A DNA stretch of 5,422 bases, from NCBI RefSeq assembly GCF_001854865.1, contig NZ_MDDW01000026.1, positions 129,266 through 134,687 of the forward strand, written 5' to 3'. Shown piece after piece: positions 1 through 5,422 of this stretch. Under the pieces are notes generated by a model. That model was not told where the DNA came from. It worked only from the letters and a program-made list of their open reading frames with translations, and ran no database searches. This DNA comes from Rhizobium sp. LCM 4573 (GTDB lineage: Bacteria; Pseudomonadota; Alphaproteobacteria; Rhizobiales; Rhizobiaceae). The first letter of the stretch is position 1, and the number at the start of each line of letters is the position of its first letter. The translations under genes and the position numbers were made by a program.

Positions 1-991
1 CTGCTTCGATAAGCGCGGTTATGATTCTCTCGCGATCCGGAAAGGCCGAGATGGCGGCTGCAATCGCATGATCTGCCGCAAGCAGCGCCTCGCCGACGGC
101 TCCAGGAATACGGGCAAGCTCGGCAAGCGATGACGGCAGGTCTTCGAGGATGGAGCGCTCTTCCCTTACCTCGCTCGCGGACAGTTTCAGATGCAGCGAC
201 CAGGCTCGATCCGGTTCTTTCGGCCAATGACCCATTCCCTGGGAGGCATGATAGTAGCGCGACCACTCGCCGATCCGGTCGTATTCCGCGCCGCTTGCTG
301 GCTCCCGGCCATCGACCGTTACGGTCAGCGTGGCATCGGGCGGCGGTACTTCGTCATCATAGGTGCCGCCGCCTCCGGACCAGGCGGGAAGATAGAATTT
401 TGCGACCGTCCAGGGCTTCAATCCCTCGGCCAAATGCTCCGGATAAGCATTCCGGTCAGCGGCCAGCGCGATCGCGGCCTCGGCGGCACGCGTCATCGCT
501 CGATGATGCCCATGCTGGCCCGGCACATCCAGGAAGGTCGGAATGACGATGTCCGGGCGCTCCTGGCGATAGGCGCGCACCAGCCGTTCGACGATGCGCG
601 CTTCGCCCCATCGGCCGAACGTCGCATCCCCATCCTTGGAAAAGCCGAAATCGTGTACGGCATCCTGCGGACCGTGGCCCAGCCAGCAGAGATCGGCGTC
701 CAGAACGCGCGCGGCCTCCTCAAGCTCGCGCGAGCGGATCACTCCCAAGGCGCCGAGGCGCTCCGGACCGAGCGCATTCTGACCACCCTCGCCCCTCGTC
801 GAGCAGGCGATGATGACCCGCATGCCGAGCCCTAGCCGGAACCAGGCCAGCATGCCGTTCTGCTCATCGTCGGGATGCGCTCCGGTGTTCATGACCGTGA
901 CTGTGGATTTCAGCCGCGACAGCTTGCGATGAAGCCGCACGAGGGCGGGGTCGGTCATCTGCCGTTCGATGCGTTCGCGGGCGCTCAGCAT
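1..991 (-). CDS. PIG-L/LmbE-family zinc N-deacetylase, long form, C-terminus beyond the left edge
   Basis: Reading the minus strand from ATG at 991 gives 330 residues with no stop before the window edge, so the gene is 3'-truncated. The N-terminal third shows the PIG-L metal site: G-AHPDDE at residues 37-43 (H39 and D42 as zinc ligands, D41 as catalytic base by family analogy) and QHGHH at 159-163 (H160 and H163 matching the MshB-type HxxH pair). TRGEGGQN (65-72) and DFGFSK (114-119) resemble the large PIG-L proteins rather than the compact MshB or LmbE form of about 220-300 residues. The family hydrolyses N-acetyl groups, mainly on amino sugars; the substrate here cannot be read. No signal peptide is visible, so it is probably cytoplasmic. 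The start is set by GGAGGAG five bases upstream. It begins 18 bp after the ROK repressor stop, so the two genes are very likely co-transcribed. Residues beyond about 200 contain no motif I recognise. Confidence 0.9.
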   Translation of the reverse strand, partial: MLSARERIERQMTDPALVRLHRKLSRLKSTVTVMNTGAHPDDEQNGMLAWFRLGLGMRVIIACSTRGEGGQNALGPERLGALGVIRSRELEEAARVLDADLCWLGHGPQDAVHDFGFSKDGDATFGRWGEARIVERLVRAYRQERPDIVIPTFLDVPGQHGHHRAMTRAAEAAIALAADRNAYPEHLAEGLKPWTVAKFYLPAWSGGGGTYDDEVPPPDATLTVTVDGREPASGAEYDRIGEWSRYYHASQGMGHWPKEPDRAWSLHLKLSASEVREERSILEDLPSSLAELARIPGAVGEALLAADHAIAAAISAFPDRERIITALIEA

Positions 992-1009
992 GAAAACTCC
1001 TCCAGTATA

Positions 1010-2236
1010 TCACGCGGAAATATCGGCAATCGCCGTAAGCGAGGTCTCCAGCTTCGGCGTCACGACATTGAACAGCGGCAGCGATGCGGCTCCGAGCGCC
1101 GCGGTCAATTGGCCAGTCTGACCACGCAGTACGCGCGGCAGGGCGCGCTGGCGCCGGCTTGCCACGGACGTGGGCAAGTTGCCCATGCGGCGGATGATGT
1201 CGTCGATGATGGCATCCGGCAGAGCCCCGCCCAGGATCACCGTCTGCGGGTCGAGGATGTTTTCGAGCATCGCGACCATGGGGCCGAGATAGGTTGCGGC
1301 CTCCTCGATCCAGGCCTCCACCACCGGATGTTCGGCGGCGTGCAGCCTTTCGAGATCGGCGACCTCGCAATCTCCTATTCCCGCGCCGGCGAGCTTCTCC
1401 TTAAGCGCGTAGACCGAGGCATAGCCCTCAAGGCAACCCCGCTGGCCGCAGGAAGGACACGGACGCCCCTTCGGGGCGACGGTGACATGGCCAATTTCCC
1501 CGGCATTGCCGAAGGCACCCCGATAGGGAGAGCCATCCTGGATGATGCCGAGGCCGATCCCCACGCCGAAATAGATCATGCAGAAATTGGAAATCGCCAG
1601 ACCGGCGCCGAACAGCCGCTCGCCCACTGCCGCAGCCGTTGCATCGTTTTCGACGACGACCGCATGGCCGCAAGTCTTGCTGAGCGCCGCCGCCGCATCA
1701 ACCCCCGCCCAACCGGGAAGCGTTGTCGGTCCGACCGAGGTCATTCCCTCGATCTCGAAGGGGCCTGGCATCACGACACCGACACCGAGAAGCTTTGATG
1801 CTACAGATCGGTCAAGGGCGGAAAGCTCTTCCGCGAAGGCCGAAAGGATATATTCCGGCGTCGTGTCCTTGAGCGGCGTGATGCGCTTTGCCCGGAGCCG
1901 GCCGGAAAGATCGAGCGCGACCGCCACCATGTGGTCGGCGGCAATCTCTACGCCGAGCGTCGCGCCGCCTTCCGGATTGACCGCAAACTGGATTGGCGGT
2001 TGGCCGCGTCCGGAGCGCAGGCGCCCCATCTCCATCAACAGCCCCTCTCCGGCAAGTTCGCCGACGATATTGGCAACCGCCTGCGGGGTGAGCTGAGTCA
2101 ATTTTGCGATATGCGCTCGGCCGAGCGAGCCGTGCCGGCGCACGATATCCAGCACCACACGCCGGTTGTGCTCGCGGCTCCGCTCGGGATTTTTTCCCAG
2201 AGCCACCGGATGAGCGCCGATCGTTTGTATCGTCAT
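1010..2236 (-). CDS. ROK-family transcriptional repressor
   Basis: A 408-residue protein of the NagC/Mlc/XylR (ROK) type. Residues about 24-70 form a winged helix-turn-helix (NRRVVLDIVRRHG, then TPQAVANIVGELAGEGL as the likely recognition helix). The rest is a sugar-kinase-like fold with END at 196-198, the ROK signature around GNAGEIGH (243-250) and a zinc site made of H250 with C260, C263 and C268 (CPSCGQRGC). The phosphate-binding motif at the start of the fold, normally DxGxT, reads GVEIAADHM (95-103), so kinase activity is unlikely and a sugar-sensing repressor is the best reading. I chose the ATG at 2236, which has GGAAG eight bases upstream. ATG at 2251 would add five residues with a poorer site. 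The frame is open to 2512, but that would run into the divergent gene. It probably controls the rightward transporter and its own operon through the palindrome at 2291-2320. Confidence 0.92.
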   Translation of the reverse strand: MTIQTIGAHPVALGKNPERSREHNRRVVLDIVRRHGSLGRAHIAKLTQLTPQAVANIVGELAGEGLLMEMGRLRSGRGQPPIQFAVNPEGGATLGVEIAADHMVAVALDLSGRLRAKRITPLKDTTPEYILSAFAEELSALDRSVASKLLGVGVVMPGPFEIEGMTSVGPTTLPGWAGVDAAAALSKTCGHAVVVENDATAAAVGERLFGAGLAISNFCMIYFGVGIGLGIIQDGSPYRGAFGNAGEIGHVTVAPKGRPCPSCGQRGCLEGYASVYALKEKLAGAGIGDCEVADLERLHAAEHPVVEAWIEEAATYLGPMVAMLENILDPQTVILGGALPDAIIDDIIRRMGNLPTSVASRRQRALPRVLRGQTGQLTAALGAASLPLFNVVTPKLETSLTAIADISA

Positions 2237-2251
2237 CTCGCCGACTTCCAT
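2237..2251 (-). promoter_or_regulatory. Ribosome binding site deciding the ROK start
   Basis: On the minus strand GGAAG (2245-2249) lies eight bases before the ATG at 2236. The alternative ATG at 2249-2251 shares its last base with this motif and has only a weak purine stretch in front of it. The shorter 408-residue product is therefore preferred, though the difference is just five residues. Confidence 0.5.
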
Positions 2252-2290
2252 CTGCCGAATTCGTGCCACCGCAGGGAACCTGCCTTGGGC

Positions 2291-2320
2291 AATAAAATAA
2301 TTCAAGTAAATTATCTTATT
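2291..2320. promoter_or_regulatory. 30-bp AT-rich inverted repeat, candidate ROK operator
   Basis: Left arm AATAAAATAATT (2291-2302) and right arm AATTATCTTATT (2309-2320) are reverse complements at 11 of 12 positions, separated by CAAGTA. The only mismatch is A2296 against C2315. The element sits alone in an otherwise GC-rich region, midway between two divergent genes. Dimeric ROK regulators such as NagC and Mlc bind long AT-rich palindromes with outer A/T blocks, so this is the natural operator for the adjacent repressor. It covers the likely -10 region of the leftward promoter and touches the TTGACA of the rightward one, so a bound repressor could block both. Assignment to this regulator is inference from position and symmetry. 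Confidence 0.65.
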
Positions 2321-2325
2321 GACAA
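2297..2325 (-). promoter_or_regulatory. Candidate leftward promoter for ROK-deacetylase operon
   Basis: On the minus strand TTGTCA (2320-2325) is followed after 17 bases by AATTAT (2297-2302). The -35 matches five of six consensus positions, while the -10 matches only three of six. Transcription would begin near 2290, giving a leader of about 54 bases. The whole -10 and spacer lie inside the palindrome, which would make the repressor autoregulatory. Confidence 0.4.
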
Positions 2326-2347
2326 ACCAACCGATGCGGGGAACCGT
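2319..2347 (+). promoter_or_regulatory. Candidate rightward promoter (-35 TTGACA) for the transporter operon
   Basis: A perfect TTGACA lies at 2319-2324, overlapping the last two bases of the palindrome. With a 17-base spacer the -10 would be AACCGT (2342-2347), a poor match, so the start near 2354 is uncertain. An alternative is TTGGGC (2285-2290), 18 bases and AATTAT (2309-2314), with a start near 2321. Both alternatives would be covered or touched by a repressor on the palindrome. Confidence 0.35.
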
Positions 2348-2375
2348 AAGGTGAGTTGTGTGGGTTAGCGCAACG

Positions 2376-2403
2376 GCGGAGGAGCGAATGTGAACACCTC
2401 CGC
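2376..2403 (+). promoter_or_regulatory. Leader hairpin sequestering a Shine-Dalgarno sequence
   Basis: GCGGAGG (2376-2382) and CCTCCGC (2397-2403) form a perfect 7-bp GC-rich stem around a 14-base loop. The 5' arm contains GGAGG, part of GGAGGAG (2378-2384), so folding would hide an upstream ribosome binding site. No U-run follows, so it is not an intrinsic terminator. It lies in the predicted 5' leader of the binding-protein mRNA, about 100 bases before that gene's start. A regulatory role is inference. Confidence 0.45.
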
Positions 2404-2413
2404 ATGCCAATAA
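2390..2413 (+). CDS. Possible 7-codon upstream reading frame (GTG start)
   Basis: Directly after the strong ribosome-binding sequence GGAGGAG (2378-2384) there is ATG TGA, a start-stop pair at 2388-2393. In another frame GTG at 2390 opens a 7-codon frame (M-N-T-S-A-C-Q) ending in TAA at 2411-2413. The GGAGG-to-ATG distance of five bases equals that of the two main genes downstream, so ribosomes may load here. The peptide has no run of a regulatory amino acid, so classical attenuation is not suggested. It may simply be chance or a relic of a lost gene start. Confidence 0.2.
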   Translation: MNTSACQ

Positions 2414-2418
2414 AGCAG

Positions 2419-2441
2419 GGTCGGCCGATAAGCCGCCGACC
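2419..2441 (+). promoter_or_regulatory. Second leader hairpin
   Basis: GGTCGGC (2419-2425) pairs perfectly with GCCGACC (2435-2441) around a 9-base loop. No U-tract follows, which argues against a terminator. It lies between the first leader hairpin and the binding-protein ribosome binding site, and could protect the 5' end of the mRNA or position the leader fold. A shorter alternative pairs CGGC (2422-2425) with GCCG (2432-2435). Confidence 0.35.
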
Positions 2442-2489
2442 GCAGGGAACAAGCGAGACCTCAGACCGGCAAACCCGGCGGGGCAAAAT

Positions 2490-2494
2490 GGAGG
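2490..2494 (+). promoter_or_regulatory. Ribosome binding site deciding the binding-protein start
   Basis: GGAGG lies five bases before ATG at 2500. The in-frame ATG at 2488-2490 overlaps the first G of this motif and has no site of its own, and starts further upstream (2356, 2404) would ruin the signal peptide. The start at 2500 is therefore well supported. Confidence 0.85.
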
Positions 2495-2499
2495 TTCAC

Positions 2500-3753
2500 A
2501 TGCGCAAGGCAACTTTGTTCGCCGGTCTCGTCGCCGGCTTCAGCACGTTCGCATTCAATGCCGCACAGGCGGTGGAAATCGAATATTGGCAATATGTCTT
2601 CGACACGCGCGTGAAGGCGATGGACCAGCTTATCGCCGAGTTCCAGAAGGCCAATCCGGATATCACCGTCAAGCATGTGACCTTCCCCTATGCCGATTAC
2701 CAGACCCGTGTCATCGCAGCCAATATGGCTGGTCAGGGACCCGACGTCATGCAGCTCTTCTATGGCTGGCTTGATAAATTCGTCGCCGGCGAGCTGCTGC
2801 AGCCGCTGCCAGCCGACACATTCCCGCACGACAAGATCGAAAGCGAATTCTTCCCCATCGTCAGCGCCATGAAGCGCGGCGATGATTATTATGGGCTGCC
2901 CACCGCCGTCCGCTCGCTCGCGCTCTTCTACAACAAGAAACTCTTCACCGAGGCCGGTCTCGACCCCAACAAACCGCCGGAGACGCTCGACGAATTCGTC
3001 GCCGCGGCCGAAAAAATTGCCAAGCACGACGCCTCGGGCAACCTGACGGTCGCCGGCTCAACACTCGATATGGGCGGGCAGGATCACCAGTGGTGGCGTG
3101 AAGTGCTGATCCGCCAATACGGCGGCACGCCTTACACCGACAACGACGAGAAAGTCGCCTACGACAGCGAGGCTGGCATTCAGGCGCTAAGGTTCTACAC
3201 CAGCCTGCAGCTCGAAAAGAAGATCGGCCAGGTGGGTTTCATGGACGAGGGACAGGCAGCCTTCCGCGCCGGCATGGCCGGCATGACGATTGATGGCACC
3301 TTCCGGCTGGGGTCGTTCAAGACGATCAAGGATTTCGAATGGGGCGTGACGGAATTGCCGGCCAATACCGAGGGCGTGCGGTCGAACTATGCGAGCTATT
3401 TCGCAAACGCCATCAGCGCCAAGACCGAAGGCGAAGAGCTGGAAGCCTCCAAGAAGTTCCTGGCCTATCTCACTTCGCCAGAAGCGATGAATATCTGGCT
3501 GACGGAGGTAGGCGAGTTGCCTGCCCGCCGCTCCGCGGCGCTGACGGAGAAGAACCTTCAAGATCCGATCTACGGTCCCTTCCTGAAGGGGCTGGAATAC
3601 GCGCATACGACGCTGTTCAAGGACGAGGCCGCCCAGCGCCAGAACGCCATCGATATGGCAAACCGCGTGTTGCTCGAGGGCCAGTCGGTCGAGGATTCGA
3701 TCAAACAGGCAGCCGAGGCTGAACAGGAAATCATCGACGCGGCCAAGCCGTAA
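2500..3753 (+). CDS. Periplasmic sugar-binding protein of an ABC importer (SBP_bac_1 family)
   Basis: A 417-residue extracellular solute-binding protein of the MalE/UgpB type, which captures a sugar in the periplasm and delivers it to the two permeases encoded next. Residues 1-24 are a clear Sec signal peptide (MRK, a hydrophobic stretch, then NAAQA), with cleavage expected before V25. There is no lipobox cysteine, so the protein is soluble. Family hallmarks are the opening strand VEIEYWQYVFD (25-35), AEFQKANPDITVKHV (46-60), GQGPDVMQLFYGWLDKF (78-94), YYGLPTAVRSLALFYNKKLF (130-149) and the inter-domain segment AAFRAGMAGMTIDGTFRLGS (253-272). Many aromatic residues (W30, Y32, F87, Y88, W90, W198, W199) suit carbohydrate stacking, but the actual ligand cannot be read. 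Length is normal for the family. It is the first gene of the operon, with 11 bp to the next start, and is probably repressed by the divergent ROK protein. Confidence 0.93.
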   Translation: MRKATLFAGLVAGFSTFAFNAAQAVEIEYWQYVFDTRVKAMDQLIAEFQKANPDITVKHVTFPYADYQTRVIAANMAGQGPDVMQLFYGWLDKFVAGELLQPLPADTFPHDKIESEFFPIVSAMKRGDDYYGLPTAVRSLALFYNKKLFTEAGLDPNKPPETLDEFVAAAEKIAKHDASGNLTVAGSTLDMGGQDHQWWREVLIRQYGGTPYTDNDEKVAYDSEAGIQALRFYTSLQLEKKIGQVGFMDEGQAAFRAGMAGMTIDGTFRLGSFKTIKDFEWGVTELPANTEGVRSNYASYFANAISAKTEGEELEASKKFLAYLTSPEAMNIWLTEVGELPARRSAALTEKNLQDPIYGPFLKGLEYAHTTLFKDEAAQRQNAIDMANRVLLEGQSVEDSIKQAAEAEQEIIDAAKP

Positions 3754-3764
3754 CGGAGGTTTCG

Positions 3765-4709
3765 ATGACGGCGTCGATCGAACCACAGGGGGCGGCGCTT
3801 GCCCGCCCCGGCGCCACGCGCGCAAGCGGCTTTTCCATGCGCACGAAAAGGCTGCTCTGGGTCTGGGGCTTTCTTGCCCTGCCCATCCTCTTCTATTCCG
3901 TAATTCGCTTCTACCCGACGCTGCAAGCCTTCTGGCTTTCGCTGACCAATTGGGATCTGCTGCGACCGGCGAAGTTCATCGGATTCGCCAATTACACCAA
4001 GCTCTTCAGCGATCCACAATTCTGGAAGGTGTTTAAAAACACCTTCACATACCTCATCCTCGGCACCCCGCTCAGCCTGGTGCTTGCCTTTACGATCGCC
4101 TTTTTCCTCGATCGCGTACGCTTCCTGCATGGCTTCATCCGGGCGCTTTATTTTCTGCCTTACCTGACAACCGCCGCCGCCATGGCCTGGGTCTGGCGCT
4201 GGTTTTATCAACCGCCGCCGATCGGCATCATCAACGACGTATTCGGCATGATCGGGCTCCCCCAGCAGCCCTTCATCCGCTCCACCGACCAGGCTCTTTA
4301 TTCCATCATGGTCACAGCGATCTGGGCTGGACTCGGCTTCCAGATCATCATCTTCATGGCCGGCTTGCGCGCCATACCGACGACTTTCTACGAGGCGGCC
4401 CGCATCGACGGGCTCGGAGAATGGGCGATCCTTCGCAAGATCACCTTGCCGCTCCTCAAGCCCACGACCGTCTTCCTCGTGGTCTTCTCGTCCATCGGCT
4501 TCCTGCGCATCTTCGACCAGGTCTACAACATGACCACCAACGATCCGGGCGGGCCACTCGGATCGACCAAGCCGCTGGTTCTGATGATCTACCAGACCGC
4601 CTTCAATTCCTATGCGATGGGGTATGCTGCCGCGCAGACGGTGGTGCTCTTCACCATCCTGCTCATCGTCTCACTCCTGCAGCTCTGGATCCTGAGGGAA
4701 AAGAAATGA
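3765..4709 (+). CDS. Sugar ABC transporter permease, MalF/UgpA type
   Basis: A 314-residue inner-membrane protein of the binding-protein-dependent transport family. About six hydrophobic segments are seen near residues 30-50, 92-115, 124-146, 178-200, 232-250 and 285-309. The EAA loop that docks to the ATPase is EAARIDGLGEWAILRKITLP (210-229), with the conserved glycine at 216. An N-terminal cytoplasmic stretch of about 27 residues precedes the first helix. The start is fixed by GGAGG (3755-3759) five bases upstream; ATG at 3837 would drop the polar N-terminus and has no good site. It pairs with the following permease as a heterodimer forming the sugar channel, and belongs to the operon begun by the binding protein. 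Length is typical, and no damage is visible. Confidence 0.93.
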   Translation: MTASIEPQGAALARPGATRASGFSMRTKRLLWVWGFLALPILFYSVIRFYPTLQAFWLSLTNWDLLRPAKFIGFANYTKLFSDPQFWKVFKNTFTYLILGTPLSLVLAFTIAFFLDRVRFLHGFIRALYFLPYLTTAAAMAWVWRWFYQPPPIGIINDVFGMIGLPQQPFIRSTDQALYSIMVTAIWAGLGFQIIIFMAGLRAIPTTFYEAARIDGLGEWAILRKITLPLLKPTTVFLVVFSSIGFLRIFDQVYNMTTNDPGGPLGSTKPLVLMIYQTAFNSYAMGYAAAQTVVLFTILLIVSLLQLWILREKK

Positions 4710-5422
4710 GCGAAGCGCCAGCCCTCCACCGCCCGAATGTTCGCCCCGGCCGGATCGTCGCCTGGACCCTGCTCTTCATCGGCGGGCTCATCATGATCTC
4801 GCCACTACTTTTCATGTTTTCCACGTCGCTGAAGACTGCCGACCAGGTCTACGACCTGCGTCTCATCCCGGCCGCGCCGACGCTTGCGAATTACGTCGCG
4901 GTTCTGGCGGATGGACGCTTCGTGCGCTGGTTCTTCAACTCAACGCTGATCGCGGTCATCGTGACGCTGTCGAACTGCTTCTTCGATAGCCTGGTCGGTT
5001 ATACACTCGCGAAGTTCGAGTTCCGCGGCCGCTATTTCATCTTTCTCGCCATTCTCTCGACGCTGATGATCCCAACCGAGATGCTGGTCATCCCCTGGTA
5101 TCTGATGTCCAGCCAACTCGGCTGGCTCGACAGCTACTGGGGCATCATGTTCCCGGGCATGATGACCGCTTTCGGCACTTTCCTGATGAAGCAGTTCTTC
5201 GAAACCGTTCCGAATGATTTCATCGAAGCGGCACGCGTCGACGGCCTCAACGAATTCCAGATCTGGTGGAAGGTGGCCATGCCCCTGGTCACGCCTGCCC
5301 TATCGGCGCTCGCGATCTTCACCTTCCTCGGCAACTGGACGGCTTTCTTCTGGCCGCTGATCGTCACCACCAGCAAGGAACTCTACACGCTGCCGGTGGG
5401 GCTCTCCAGTTTTGCCGTCGAG
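4706..5422 (+). CDS. Sugar ABC transporter permease, MalG/UgpE type, C-terminus beyond the right edge
   Basis: The frame opens with ATG at 4706, overlapping the previous stop in ATGA (4706-4709), and runs 239 codons without a stop to the window edge. Family members are usually about 275-285 residues, so roughly 40 are missing. GAGGGA (4694-4699) six bases upstream acts as ribosome binding site, and the overlap suggests translational coupling. Hydrophobic segments lie near residues 17-38, 76-99, 109-131, 144-162 and 199-221. The EAA loop EAARVDGLNEFQIWWKVAMP (174-193) has the conserved glycine at 180. The N-terminal layout with ISPLLFMFSTSLKTADQVY (31-49) and ANYVAVL (61-67) is typical of MalG-like proteins of the CUT1 carbohydrate transporters. 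It should form the channel with the preceding permease. The ATPase of the complex is not encoded within the window. Confidence 0.92.
   Translation, partial: MSEAPALHRPNVRPGRIVAWTLLFIGGLIMISPLLFMFSTSLKTADQVYDLRLIPAAPTLANYVAVLADGRFVRWFFNSTLIAVIVTLSNCFFDSLVGYTLAKFEFRGRYFIFLAILSTLMIPTEMLVIPWYLMSSQLGWLDSYWGIMFPGMMTAFGTFLMKQFFETVPNDFIEAARVDGLNEFQIWWKVAMPLVTPALSALAIFTFLGNWTAFFWPLIVTTSKELYTLPVGLSSFAVE

Larger units (their letters stand above)
2268..2450 (+). repeat. Dispersed GC(A/G)GGGAAC repeats in the control region
   Basis: The 12-mer ACCGCAGGGAAC occurs exactly twice (2268-2279 and 2439-2450), and a related GCGGGGAACC lies between them (2336-2345). The first copy is also the left part of a short inverted repeat, GCAGG-GAA-CCTGC (2271-2283). 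The copies flank the operator candidate and the leader. They may be binding sites for a second regulator or chance similarity in GC-rich DNA. Confidence 0.3.

Noticed and set aside
191..835. Plus-strand open frame of 214 codons opposite the deacetylase
   Set aside because: The minus strand here encodes the intact zinc motifs of a PIG-L enzyme; the plus-strand product has no family features.
875..1798. Long plus-strand open frame of 307 codons opposite the ROK gene
   Set aside because: It is antisense to a gene with clear ROK motifs, has no convincing ribosome binding site and gives an Arg/His/Gly-rich product without recognisable domains, typical of shadow frames in GC-rich DNA.
1010..2236. 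ROK protein as an active sugar kinase
   Set aside because: It has an N-terminal winged helix-turn-helix and a degenerate phosphate-binding motif (EIAADHM), both typical of the repressor branch.
2376..2441. Intrinsic terminator or riboswitch in the leader
   Set aside because: Neither hairpin is followed by a U-run, and I recognise no conserved riboswitch core.
2356..2499. N-terminal extension of the binding protein to 2356, 2404 or 2488
   Set aside because: These starts put a polar Arg-rich stretch, or extra residues, before an otherwise standard signal peptide, and only ATG at 2500 has a properly spaced GGAGG.
2237..2512. N-terminal extension of the ROK protein to a start at 2512
   Set aside because: It would run through the palindrome and overlap the divergent binding-protein start, and the extra residues match nothing in ROK proteins.
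3187..4211. Minus-strand open frames opposite the binding protein and first permease
   Set aside because: Both sense genes are complete and motif-rich; the antisense products are low-complexity shadows.
1..5422. CRISPR array, tRNA or rRNA genes, insertion sequence or phage parts
   Set aside because: No regularly spaced repeats, tRNA-like folds, transposase motifs or terminal inverted repeats were seen; coding density is explained by the five genes.

Overview
The window reads as ordinary chromosomal or large-replicon DNA of an alphaproteobacterium, most likely in the Rhizobiales (Rhizobium, Agrobacterium or Sinorhizobium type). It is GC-rich with a matching codon bias. Compact genes start after GGAGG-type ribosome binding sites, and a binding-protein-dependent sugar ABC transporter is divergent from a ROK regulator, an arrangement common in that group. 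The taxonomic call is inference from style, not from a marker gene.

Layout: two transcription units diverge from one 263-bp control region (2237-2499). Leftward (minus strand) are a ROK-family repressor (1010-2236) and, 18 bp behind it, a PIG-L/LmbE-type zinc N-deacetylase (991 to beyond the left edge). Rightward (plus strand) are a periplasmic sugar-binding protein (2500-3753), a MalF/UgpA-type permease (3765-4709) and a MalG/UgpE-type permease (4706 to beyond the right edge). The latter two overlap by ATGA. No ATPase gene lies in the window; it would be expected downstream or supplied in trans.

The control region is the least ordinary part. It holds a 30-bp AT-rich inverted repeat with 12-bp arms matching at 11 of 12 positions (2291-2320), a good operator candidate for the ROK repressor. 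A perfect TTGACA hexamer abuts it. Next comes a leader with a 7-bp hairpin that buries a strong Shine-Dalgarno sequence, itself followed by a start-stop and a 7-codon reading frame. A second GC hairpin and a thrice-repeated GC(A/G)GGGAAC motif complete the region.

Working model (inference): the transporter imports an oligosaccharide or amino-sugar conjugate, the ROK protein senses it or a breakdown product, and the deacetylase removes an N-acyl group in the cytoplasm. Pairing a long-form PIG-L deacetylase with a sugar importer through its repressor is the most interesting biological hint. No clearly new class of system is visible.
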